From contig DATAEE010000061.1 of assembly GCA_036258175.1 (NCBI GenBank), positions 1 through 64,000 on the forward strand: a stretch of 64,000 bases of DNA, read 5' to 3'. Below, piece by piece: positions 1 through 7,317 of the stretch; positions within the stretch are counted from its first letter, which is position 1; each line of letters starts with the position of its first letter. This DNA is from DATAEE01 sp036258175. GTDB lineage: Bacteria; Acidobacteriota; Vicinamibacteria; Vicinamibacterales; 2-12-FULL-66-21. Both the position numbers and the translations under genes were made by a program. The notes below the pieces were generated by a model. It was not told the DNA's origin. It saw only the letters and a program-made list of their open reading frames with translations, and did not search any database.

Positions 1-636
1 ATCTTCGGCCTGAGCGAAACGCTCACGTATGCCGGTCAGCGGCTGCTGACCAAACTTCCGTCCATGGCCCGCGAATTCGACCGCGGCCGGATTACCAAAG
101 TGCCGCCCGTAAACGGCCCCGCACCGAAGACGGAAGCCTACCAACGGCTCAAAGACACAGGCTTCGCCGACTGGCGGCTCACGGTTGACGGCATGGTCGC
201 GCGACCCGCGTCGTTCTCACTCGCGGAGCTGAAGAGCTTCCCTTCCCGCACGCAGATCACGCATCAAGCCTGCGAAGAGGGCTGGTCGTTCATTGCGGAA
301 TGGACGGGCGTGCCACTCTCGTACATTCTTGAGAAAGTGGGCACGCACCCTGACGCGAAGTGGGCGTTCTTTTTCACCTTGCAGGAGGGGTGGTGGGACA
401 GCCTCGACATGGACGACGCGCTCCACCCGCAAACGGTGCTGGCGTACGGGATGAACGGCGCGGAGATACCCGCCGACCACGGCGCGCCGCTGCGCCTGAA
501 GGTCGCGCGCCAGCTCGGCTACAAGAGTTTGAAGTTCCTCAGCAAGATCACTCTCGCTGATCGCCCGGATGCCTTGGGCGACGGATTGGGCTCCGGCGCG
601 CCCGCTGCCGGCTACTCCTGGTACGCCGGGATTTGA
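1..636 (+). CDS. Molybdopterin-dependent oxidoreductase, sulfite oxidase/YedY-like (5' truncated by window)
   Basis: The frame is open from base 1, so the true start lies outside the window; 211 codons are visible. The visible part is the oxidoreductase molybdopterin-binding domain: a GFADWRLTVDG stretch, then ITHQACEEGWS, whose cysteine (visible residue about 91) is in the position of the Mo-ligating Cys of YedY/sulfite-oxidase proteins, followed by a GAPLRLKVARQLGYKSLKFL block typical of the family's C-terminus. The family transfers oxygen or reduces sulfoxides, often in the periplasm after Tat export. Whether this one has a Tat leader cannot be seen. No partner gene follows; the next kilobase is decayed sequence. 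Confidence 0.85.
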   Translation: MFGLSETLTYAGQRLLTKLPSMAREFDRGRITKVPPVNGPAPKTEAYQRLKDTGFADWRLTVDGMVARPASFSLAELKSFPSRTQITHQACEEGWSFIAEWTGVPLSYILEKVGTHPDAKWAFFFTLQEGWWDSLDMDDALHPQTVLAYGMNGAEIPADHGAPLRLKVARQLGYKSLKFLSKITLADRPDALGDGLGSGAPAAGYSWYAGI

Positions 637-890
637 ACTGTCACCACGATCCCTTCGCAGCGCGCGGGAGGATGGGCCGTACAAGGGCCGTGCCGTTTGA
701 AGTGGCCGTACAACATCGCGCTGGAGCCGTCGCGCCCCTCGTCCACGGTTACCGTGTCGCCGTAGCGCTCGGCTCAGCGCGTACCTTGGGGCGGACCTGA
801 AGGAGCGGGGGTTCGACCACAGACGATCACAAAACCACACGTAGAACCAGAGCGCGCATGTCGCTGAAGCCAGGCTGAGGCCAGGCTCAA

Positions 891-1075
891 GTTCGGCCAA
901 TACGAAATTCTCATCCCACTGGGAGCGGGCGGCATTCGATCGCGAGGCGCGTTTGCTGGCCGCGCTCCATCATCCCCCACATCGCTGCGATTTACAGCTT
1001 TGAGGAAACCGACGGGGTTCCTGCGCTGGTACTCGAGTTGGTCGAGGGCCCGCCCTTGGCCGCATTTCAACATTC
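891..1075 (+). pseudogene. Relic of a Hanks-type Ser/Thr protein kinase (N-lobe)
   Basis: Three short pieces of a bacterial Ser/Thr kinase N-lobe lie in order but in different frames. FGQYEILIPLGAGG (from 892) is the opening strand and glycine-rich loop. FDREARLLAALHHP (from 935) is the segment after the catalytic lysine, so roughly 50-60 codons including that lysine are gone. After a one-base shift at about 975, HIAAIYSFEETDGVPALVLE and VEGPPLA follow; this is the hinge region. The sequence stops resembling a kinase near 1075. With the lysine and the whole C-lobe missing this cannot encode an active kinase. Confidence 0.7.
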
Positions 1076-1109
1076 GGTGACACGCAACGGGCCGCAGTAC
1101 GGCTGCGCG

Positions 1110-1184
1110 TCGTCCCTTCGGAGAGAGACGATCAAGACTGTCTAGGATCTGCTGTTCGCTGACTTCGATCTGAGGCACGGTCAC
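1110..1184 (-). pseudogene. 5' fragment of a small antitoxin-like protein
   Basis: On the minus strand an excellent ribosome binding site (AAGGAGGT, 1190-1183) precedes GTG codons at 1184 and 1178. The reading frame begins VTVPQIEVSEQQILDSLDRL and SPKGRRAAVLR, which resembles the start of short antitoxin-like proteins with an N-terminal helix. The family-like part stops at about 1110 and the frame then runs antisense through the kinase relic, so this looks like a fusion of a gene start to unrelated DNA. Function is not known. Confidence 0.4.
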
Positions 1185-1303
1185 CTCCTTCCGTTCGGAC
1201 CCAGCCAACTCCCAAAGTCGCACCGCCCCCCTTGCGGTCGGTCAAGGGCGCGCGCGTGCTCGGTCGCTTGTCACCGCGTCGATCCGGTAATTGCCAACCA
1301 GAC

Positions 1304-1381
1304 GGGAGCACACCGGGCGGGTCAAGGCCGCGCACGCGGCGAGCGGAGCGAGCGAAGCCTTGACGCGCCCGGTGTGCTCCC
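1304..1381. repeat. 25-bp inverted repeat, 28-nt loop
   Basis: Arm 1304-1328 begins GGGAGCACACCGGGCG and arm 1357-1381 is its reverse complement with one mismatch in 25. The loop (1329-1356) is itself rich in GCGAGC/GCTCGC. It is not followed by a T-run, so it is not a standard terminator. It may be a REP-type palindrome or a remnant of a mobile-element end. Confidence 0.8.
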
Positions 1382-1579
1382 GAAAAATCGAAGCCGGAGC
1401 GACGCGAGATCGCGGCCAGTGTGGTGGGCCGAACCGTGCCGGAATCGGCCGCACATTCGACACGCGGCCTCGTGGCCCGTCCGTCCGGAAAACGATCGCC
1501 ATTTCGGTGGCCGATCGCAGGCACGATCTGGGCCTGCACGATGCCGGCGCCCGTCACCATGATCGACACCGACACGAGA

Positions 1580-1646
1580 GGCGTGAGCGACCCCGTGGAC
1601 GGGCGCGGGGCCGCATTCGCGCGCCGCAGGCGGGGTCGCTCACGCC
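1580..1646. repeat. Perfect 16-bp inverted repeat, 35-nt loop
   Basis: GGCGTGAGCGACCCCG at 1580-1595 is matched exactly by its reverse complement at 1631-1646. The loop is GC-rich. It lies in the same non-coding stretch as the 25-bp inverted repeat at 1304-1381. Confidence 0.8.
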
Positions 1647-1680
1647 CTTCTTTGCTGCGACACCTGCACTCGGGCGCTCA

Positions 1681-1705
1681 ACGGGCGGCACAAATCGCCG
1701 CCCGT
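1681..1705. repeat. Short hairpin, 9-bp stem and 7-nt loop
   Basis: ACGGGCGGC (1681-1689) pairs with GCCGCCCGT (1697-1705) around the loop acaaatc. It resembles short intergenic REP-like hairpins; there is no T-run. Confidence 0.65.
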
Positions 1706-1874
1706 CCTCACCGCGGCGCCGGCGCCAAGATCGCGATGTCCAAGGAGTTGCGGCGGCTCGCGAGCGGTGACGTTTCAGCGCCGAGGAACTCGAGATCCCA
1801 ATCCGCTGTCGGTGAAGGGGGGCCAACCGCGCACCGGAGCAGCGTCTCCCTCCTCGGCCCCCATGTGACGGTGA

Positions 1875-2279
1875 TTACTTGAAGGGGTTGACGACGCGCA
1901 CGCCCTCGAAATCATCGAAGCCCGGCAGGTCCTCAGAGTAGAAGGTGTCGACGCCGGCCTCGACACACGCCGCGAGAATCAGCGCGTCCCAGAGCGACGC
2001 TTTCCGCACGAGATGAAGTTCCTTGGCGCGGGCCAGGATGCCGTCGGTGGGCAGAACCAGAGGCAGGAGATCTCGGAACTCGGCGAGACGATTCCAGGCG
2101 TGGGTTGAAGTGAATCCCTGCTTGTGAAGCTTGCGAGAGGCGGAGATGAATTCGCAGCCGACCTGCCACAGGAGGACGCCGTCTTGTGCGTTGGTGATGA
2201 GGTCGAGAGCGACTTTCTGGCGTTTGGCGTCTGCCTGATCGCAGGCGTAGATCAGAACGTTGGTGTCAACGGCGATCAT
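1875..2279 (-). CDS. PIN-domain toxin, VapC-like ribonuclease
   Basis: A 134-residue PIN domain, the usual length for VapC toxins, which are metal-dependent RNases that cleave tRNA or mRNA. The acidic residues are in place: D5 in AVDTNVLIY, E43 in GCEFISASRK, D98 in SLWDALILAA and E116/D117 in YSEDLPGF. The start codon lies inside the 3' end of the preceding antitoxin gene with a 14-nt overlap, as expected for a translationally coupled toxin-antitoxin operon. The target RNA cannot be inferred. The pair sits at the edge of an accessory island, fitting a stabilising or defence role. Confidence 0.9.
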   Translation of the reverse strand: MIAVDTNVLIYACDQADAKRQKVALDLITNAQDGVLLWQVGCEFISASRKLHKQGFTSTHAWNRLAEFRDLLPLVLPTDGILARAKELHLVRKASLWDALILAACVEAGVDTFYSEDLPGFDDFEGVRVVNPFK

Positions 2280-2490
2280 GCAGTTCCTCTCGGCTGGGAA
2301 GCGGTCCCTCCGAGAAAAAACGCATGCTTGCGATGCCGGCCCTCAGCCGCGCAATGGCGGCCTCGCGATCCCCTGCGGGTTCGTCGATCGTCTCCACCGT
2401 CAGGCGCACGCGTTGCTTGTCCTTAAGCGACAATTCGCCCGTTGGCTTGAGGATGCCGTCGGTGTAGACCGCCTCGACCTTCTGAGTCAT
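2266..2490 (-). CDS. Antitoxin of the DUF104 / AF2212 family
   Basis: A 74-residue protein. Its first 35 residues (VEAVYTDGILKPTGELSLKD, then QRVRLTVE) are the characteristic small beta-barrel-like fold of DUF104 antitoxins. The remainder, with an IARLRAG helix and SEGPLPSREELHDRR, is a flexible C-terminal tail that would wrap around the toxin. It is the first gene of the pair with the PIN toxin, and its last 14 nt overlap the toxin start. Such antitoxins usually neutralise the cognate PIN nuclease by direct binding and may repress their own promoter; no operator is evident here. Confidence 0.88.
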   Translation of the reverse strand: MTQKVEAVYTDGILKPTGELSLKDKQRVRLTVETIDEPAGDREAAIARLRAGIASMRFFSEGPLPSREELHDRR

Positions 2491-2591
2491 GTTCTACCCA
2501 GATTACGGCGAGTCGCAAATGGATGCAACGTCGCTCCGCCCCAGGCGGCCCGGCGCCAACGCCCCGAGCTGAGAACTCGAAAGTCGTTCGC

Positions 2592-3581
2592 TCACGCGAC
2601 GGCAACCAGGGGGGCGAGATGGCCGTATCGGTGACCGAGCTCGAGAGTCTCGATATGCCCCGCGCCGGCGTTGACCGCGTCGCTGATCGCCCGGGAGCCC
2701 GCGCTGGCGAGAGAGGGCTCGCCGTCCTGTTTCCAGGCTCGGTACAGCGCCTTGAATCGAGGGGCGGAGAACGCCTCGCGCGCCTCGTAGAACCGCTCGT
2801 CGAGGTCGTCGCTGCGAGACGGTGTGGGGTGCGACCGCAGCTGCTCGAAGTACCACCGCAACTCGTCGAGCACCTCGGTTCTGAGTGGGGTCAGTAGCTG
2901 GTTCCAGACGACCTGTTTCGCGCGCTGGGCGATGTCCGGGAACTGCGGCGGGACCACGATCCGGAGCGTCCATGCGGGGAGCGCCCGGACCAGCGCGGCG
3001 TGACGCTCGAGGAACACTCGGAAGTCGTCGAGCGACTGGTCGGTGACGACGTAGACGGCCACGCCGCGACCGGCCAAGTGAATGCCGATCGGCAGGCGGT
3101 CGGGGAAGTACCGGACGGTGCGAGCCTCTCCCTCGCCGACGCTGACGTGAGGCAGGTCCGCTTCCTCGATCCGCGTCAGCGCCAGGAGGTGCGCCGCCTT
3201 CTCGTCGGCGGTCCCCAGCCACACCAGGTCGGGGTCTTCAACGATAGCGTCAAGCACCATCAATCGCTGAATCGCGTGGTTCAAAGTGACGGGTTTGCGG
3301 AGGCGGCTGTCGGCGTCACCGATGGCCGCGTACAGCGCCCGCTGGTTCACATGATAGATGCGCGCGCGGTTGTGGCGACAGTCGTACACTGACGCGTACT
3401 GGAGTCGCACGAGCTTGTCGAAAAACTTCCTCGTCTTCGCGCCATAGACGATGCCGCAGAACCGCGCGTACTGGCGCGGGACGCAAACGCCGGTCTGGAG
3501 CATTACCGTCGTCAGAAACCGCGCTTGCCGCTCCGTGAAGCCCTTCTTGGCAACAGCCTGGACGCGTTCACCGAAGGTCAT
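2592..3581 (-). CDS. Winged-helix protein of a mobile-element gene pair, function unknown
   Basis: 329 residues. The N-terminal part (GFTERQARFLTTVMLQTGVC, then PRQYARFCGI, KTRKFFDKLVRLQYASVYDC) has the pattern of a winged helix similar to replication-relaxation-type HTH domains. A region around residues 120-230 alternates strands and helices, with VTDQSLDDFRVFLERHAALV and a RIVVPPQF strand. No catalytic motif is recognisable. The gene starts in a TGATG overlap with the stop of the upstream gene, so the two are translationally coupled. From memory, proteins with this N-terminus recur beside the same partner on integrative elements and plasmids; their role is not established. The tail of a recombinase just upstream supports a mobile origin. 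Confidence 0.75.
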   Translation of the reverse strand: MTFGERVQAVAKKGFTERQARFLTTVMLQTGVCVPRQYARFCGIVYGAKTRKFFDKLVRLQYASVYDCRHNRARIYHVNQRALYAAIGDADSRLRKPVTLNHAIQRLMVLDAIVEDPDLVWLGTADEKAAHLLALTRIEEADLPHVSVGEGEARTVRYFPDRLPIGIHLAGRGVAVYVVTDQSLDDFRVFLERHAALVRALPAWTLRIVVPPQFPDIAQRAKQVVWNQLLTPLRTEVLDELRWYFEQLRSHPTPSRSDDLDERFYEAREAFSAPRFKALYRAWKQDGEPSLASAGSRAISDAVNAGAGHIETLELGHRYGHLAPLVAVA

Positions 3582-4495
3582 CAGAGCAGCTCCTCGATGA
3601 CGCTCGGTGTCCGGCCACCACTGCGTCCGCGGCCAGCGTGGGCGGTGAAGTAGAGGCGGAATCCGGACCCGGATTTTGCCGCGCCGTGGGCGCCTCGGTA
3701 ATGCGGCGTCATGACCTCAACGTCGAGCGTGTGGTCGCGCCGATCGATGTCGTACTCGATGCGCACGTCGGGGAACTGGACGTGCCCATGGTCGTCGCAC
3801 GGCAGGTCGTGCTCCCTGGCCCAGTCCTCAATCTCCAGGGGGCTACGATCGGGTCGGCCATCGCTGTCGTCACGATCGCGATTGCGCTCCTGCAGAAACT
3901 CCTGATAATCGCGCTTCAGGTCGTTCTCGAGGACGATGCGGTGGATGTTGGCGCCTTCGTCGCGAAGGCGTTCGGCTTCCTCCGTGTAGGCGCGATAAAC
4001 TTCCGCGTCATGCTTCAGTTCGCGCGGCTTCTGAACGCCGGCATAGAAAGCTTGGCGTTCGCGCGAGTCATCGTCCAGACGCCGAGATTCCAGCAGGTCG
4101 CGTCCCTCCTTGGTCAGCGTGACGACGGCGTGGTCGCGGTCGAGGCGGACCGTCTGAACCAGCCCTGAGTCGCGCAGATGCCAAAGTTCACCGTGACGTG
4201 GGTCCAGAGGCTGATCGAAGCTGTCGCGGAGATCGCTCGCAGGCACGGCGCGGAAGGCGCCGACGGTGGTCAGCGTGCGCGTTTCAGAGCCGCGCAGGGT
4301 GTAGTCGTGGCCGTGATAGTGAACGTGCTCTCGTTCGAGGCCACGAGGCAGGTTGACGTGTTCCATGAACACGTCGCGAGGGTCCACGCGCTCCCGGTCG
4401 CGTGGGTCTGCACCGCCGCGGCTGCCGCGGCTGAGGTCACGGGAGTTGTTGTCGCGATCGCGGGGATCGTCGCCCCAGCGAGAGTCGTCGAGCAC
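3581..4495 (-). CDS. Charged, Asp/Arg-rich winged-helix protein, partner of the gene at 2592-3581
   Basis: 304 residues. The first 45 are almost entirely D, R, S and G (for example DPRDRDNNSRDLSRGSRGG) and look disordered. A winged helix follows at about residues 70-140 (TRTLTTVGAFRAV, ELWHLRDSGLVQTVRLDRD, VVTLTKEGRDLLES). Then come a charged helix (RDYQEFLQERNRDRDD) and a C-terminal strand-rich part with FPDVRIEYDIDRRDHTLDVE and a HGAAKSGSGF motif. It precedes and overlaps the next gene by one base. The protein type recurs on mobile elements next to the same partner, but no biochemical role is known to me. DNA binding is inferred from the winged helix only. Confidence 0.75.
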   Translation of the reverse strand: MLDDSRWGDDPRDRDNNSRDLSRGSRGGADPRDRERVDPRDVFMEHVNLPRGLEREHVHYHGHDYTLRGSETRTLTTVGAFRAVPASDLRDSFDQPLDPRHGELWHLRDSGLVQTVRLDRDHAVVTLTKEGRDLLESRRLDDDSRERQAFYAGVQKPRELKHDAEVYRAYTEEAERLRDEGANIHRIVLENDLKRDYQEFLQERNRDRDDSDGRPDRSPLEIEDWAREHDLPCDDHGHVQFPDVRIEYDIDRRDHTLDVEVMTPHYRGAHGAAKSGSGFRLYFTAHAGRGRSGGRTPSVIEELL

Positions 4496-5477
4496 CGGTC
4501 ACCTCCGTCAGAAACGCCAGCGTGTTCACGTTCACGCTGCCGCCCAACAGAGCTGCCGGTACAATTTGTTGCGGGCCCCCGCAACCAGCTTTATTTGGAC
4601 CGAGAGGTCGCCGGTATCTGGCGACCTTGCTGTCTCCGCCTCCGCCGAGGGCTCCGGCGAGACTCGCCGAAGCGCGCTCTGCATTCTGATGCGCGCGCGT
4701 AGGCGGTCTGGCTGCGCTCAGCATTCGTGCGAGATCGCCCTTCAGCGTGATTTTCAAGCGGTCCCCATCCCACTCGAGCAGGATGGCATCGATCAGTGCG
4801 CGAATCGCCTCCACGGCGCCATGTGTTCGCGTTCAAGATTGGTGTCAATCCTCGCACGCTCGAGCGGTGAGAACAGGGACGCAGCAAGCCAAACGAGCAG
4901 GCTGCCGCATTGATCTGGCTGGTGCGGAAATGAGTTGTGTCGCTCATGGTCAACCTCACCTCGTCATCGCGTCCTCACCCGCCCAGCACGAGCGCGATGT
5001 CGTGCGGCGGCACGTACGTGTCGCGCACGAACTACAGATTCCGGGCGGCGTTCGCTAATCCGGCTGACCCGGAGTACTCAATGGGCCGCCCGACAACCGG
5101 GCGGCCCGGCGCTTCAAGCTCGTAAACCAGGCGCCAGCGTCAACCAGCCCCCGCTGACTCGCGACTCAGTCACGGCCTCCTTTACCCCGGGGTGAGCCTA
5201 CGGGATCTCGGAGGGGCTCCGTCGGACCGGATATACGAAGTCCTCCCCCGGAGCCGTGCAGGCGAAAACAGGCATGATTCCTGGCCACCAGCTCTGGCAC
5301 ACGGCGTGCCCTTGGCGGTGATGCCGTTCGCGCCGCTGTTGTAGGTCGGCCACCGCGAAGGGTGCTCCCGGCGCACCGACACGGCGGCGACCGTATCGGA
5401 GACCAAGAAGTTACAGGTCATTGCGGTGGAGGGCACGGGTCGCAGCGCTGAATCTTCATGAAAGGGAGCAGGTCACG
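4496..5477. other. Spacer with recombinase relic and unassigned sequence
   Basis: Nearly 1 kb between the mobile gene pair and the serine dehydratase. Only 4542-4822 can be assigned (recombinase relic, listed separately). Between 4823 and 5420 I see overlapping open frames on both strands, none with a recognisable family or convincing ribosome binding site. The last 50 bases carry the leader of the dehydratase. Confidence 0.55.
4542..4822 (-). pseudogene. C-terminal relic of a large serine recombinase/resolvase
   Basis: On the minus strand VEAIRALIDAILLEWDGDRL followed by KITLKGDLARMLSAAR (from about 4815 down) matches the C-terminus that many resolvase-type serine recombinases share. The continuation is in another frame: ETARSPDTGDLSVQIKLVAG, then ARNKLYRQLCW. 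At least one frameshift therefore separates the two pieces, and everything upstream (catalytic serine domain, recombinase domain) is missing. This is the footprint of an element that once integrated here, and it supports reading 1875-5000 as a decayed island. Confidence 0.7.
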
Positions 5478-7151
5478 ATGCCGAACAAAGAAAATGAGAA
5501 ATCTGATGACAAACCCGGCTCTACAGAGAAACCCCGTGAGGTCTTTCGGGAAGATCCGCTGGCGGATACAAGCCCATTGATCTCGCAGGAGATTCCACCC
5601 GGCGTGGATCGCCGTAGTTTCTTGATGCGAAGCGCTGTGGGCGGTGCTGCCGCCGTGATGATGGGTCGCTCTGTCTCGGTCGAAGCGAGAACCGCGATGG
5701 CCATCGCCACGCTGCCGCCGCAGGCTAAATCGGGCACGCCGCCGCCGCTCGCTGCCGACTTGAATGTCGTGAAGAAGGGGCAGGGACCGGTTTTGACGAC
5801 CGTGGACGAGTTCTACAAGGTGGGCCCGGGCCCCTCCAGCTCGCACACGATTGGCCCGATGCGCATTACCTACGATTTCTACCAGCAAGCCGCCAAACTG
5901 CCGGCCGACAAACTAGACAAGGCGACGAAGCTTCAGGTGAACTTGTTCGGAAGCCTCAGCGCGACGGGCAAGGGACACGGCACGGAACGAGCCGCGCTCG
6001 CAGGTCTGGTCGGGAAAGAGCCGGCAACGGTCGACCCGAAATTTCTCGACAGCTTGCGAGACAAGCCTGACCAGGTGTTCCCGGTGAAGCTCGGCAACAA
6101 GTCGATCGATGTGAGTCTGAAGGACGTCATCTACGATGCCACCAAAGGTGACTTCAAGCACCCGAACACGATGACGGTCAAGCTGCTCGCCGGCAGCGAG
6201 GTGTTGCTCGAGCAGGAGTACTACTCAGTGGGCGGCGGATTCATCGAGTGGAAAGGGTACACGCCCCCGAAGAAGAACCCGCCGAAGTACCCGTTCAGGA
6301 CGATGAAGGAACTGCGGGCCCACGCCGACAAAAACAAGACCACGATCGCCAAGATCATGCTTGCCAACGAGATGTCGATCGCGGGCAGGACTGAAGAGGA
6401 GGTTAATGTCTTTATCGACAAGATCATCAACGCCATGGTCGCGACGGTGAAGTCGGGGCTTGCTATGCCTGAGGATGATGTGCTGCCCGGCCCGATCAAA
6501 CTGCACAGCAAGGCCGCCACCGTTTACAAGCGCGCCATGGACGAGAAGTATCAGTCAGACCGCGGTATCGGCACGCTGTCGGCATTTGCGTTGGCGGCAT
6601 CCGAAGAAAACGGGCGCGGCCACCTGGTGATCACGGCTCCGACCGGCGGTTCCGCCGGCGTCATGCCGGCGCTGGTCTATGGGCTCGTTGAGGTCCGGAA
6701 GCTCGAGCTGCAGAAGATCCGTGACGGCATGCTCGCGGCTGCGGCGGTCGGCTACCTCTGCAAGCACCATGCGACGCTGTCTGCGGCCGAGGGCGGCTGC
6801 CAGGCAGAGATAGGCGTGGCGTCGTCGATGGCTGCGGCATTGGTCGCGACGGCGTACGGCGCAGAGTCGCTGGTGGTTGAGAATGCTGCCGAATCGGCGC
6901 TGGAGCACCACCTGGGCATGACCTGCGACCCGGTCGCCGGTTACGTGCAGGTTCCGTGCATCGAGCGGTGCGCATTCGGGGCAGTCAAGGCCTGGACGGC
7001 CTACGCGATCGCCAGCAACGAGATCGCGTCCAGGCACCGCGTCAATTTCGACGAAACCGTTATTGCCCTGGCCCAGACCGCCAAAGAGATGAACAGCAAG
7101 TACAAGGAAACCAGCGAGGCTGGCCTCGCCCTCTCCGTCACGCTCTGCTGA
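5478..7151 (+). CDS. sdaA: L-serine ammonia-lyase, [4Fe-4S] type, with an N-terminal twin-arginine leader
   Basis: Converts L-serine to pyruvate and ammonia. The ATG at 5478 is preferred over an upstream start at 5421 because AAGGGAG lies 11 nt before it; this gives 557 residues. The beta domain carries GPGPSSSHTIGP (117-128). The alpha domain carries all four cluster cysteines with family spacing: C441 (GGCQAEIG), C483 (MTCDP), C494 (VPCIER) and the C-terminal residue C557 (SVTLC), the tail-in-mouth ligand of Legionella-type enzymes. The family Asn after CIER is Cys here (C498). Residues 44-63 (DRRSFLMRSAVGGAAAVMMG) match a Tat signal, preceded by a hydrophilic 43-residue extension. Export of a serine dehydratase would be unusual. 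A porin gene follows 166 bp downstream. Confidence 0.9.
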   Translation: MPNKENEKSDDKPGSTEKPREVFREDPLADTSPLISQEIPPGVDRRSFLMRSAVGGAAAVMMGRSVSVEARTAMAIATLPPQAKSGTPPPLAADLNVVKKGQGPVLTTVDEFYKVGPGPSSSHTIGPMRITYDFYQQAAKLPADKLDKATKLQVNLFGSLSATGKGHGTERAALAGLVGKEPATVDPKFLDSLRDKPDQVFPVKLGNKSIDVSLKDVIYDATKGDFKHPNTMTVKLLAGSEVLLEQEYYSVGGGFIEWKGYTPPKKNPPKYPFRTMKELRAHADKNKTTIAKIMLANEMSIAGRTEEEVNVFIDKIINAMVATVKSGLAMPEDDVLPGPIKLHSKAATVYKRAMDEKYQSDRGIGTLSAFALAASEENGRGHLVITAPTGGSAGVMPALVYGLVEVRKLELQKIRDGMLAAAAVGYLCKHHATLSAAEGGCQAEIGVASSMAAALVATAYGAESLVVENAAESALEHHLGMTCDPVAGYVQVPCIERCAFGAVKAWTAYAIASNEIASRHRVNFDETVIALAQTAKEMNSKYKETSEAGLALSVTLC

Positions 7152-7158
7152 TCGAATG

Positions 7159-7205
7159 GGCTCCCCGCTCGAACCCCCGGCTGGGGGATAGTTCGACGAG
7201 GAGCC
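7159..7205. terminator. Nested hairpin after the serine dehydratase gene
   Basis: Three consecutive stems nest: GGCTCC (7159-7164) with GGAGCC (7200-7205), TCGAAC (7169-7174) with GTTCGA (7191-7196), and CCCC with GGGG around a GGCT loop. It starts 8 nt after the stop codon. There is no T-run, so it is either a Rho-independent-like terminator without a U-tract or an mRNA-stabilising hairpin. Confidence 0.5.
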
Positions 7206-7317
7206 TCGATTGCTTCCCGGCGATGGCTCGCCAGGTCATGGGACACTTCCGTGGCTTGGCGAGTGTCGCAATCCCATTACTGCAGTCATTTCGGGATGGC
7301 TTCGGGAGGGACTTCAC

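Larger units (their letters stand above)
637..1874. other. Gene-poor spacer with relics and inverted repeats
   Basis: About 1.24 kb between the molybdoenzyme and the PIN toxin holds no convincing intact gene. Contents are listed separately: a kinase relic, a small-protein relic and three inverted repeats. The remaining open frames here lack family features, overlap one another on both strands and have no ribosome binding sites, so I treat them as chance frames of high-GC DNA. Confidence 0.6.

Noticed and set aside
5182..5436. 84-codon minus-strand frame upstream of the serine dehydratase
   Set aside because: No family resemblance, no ribosome binding site, overlaps the dehydratase leader.
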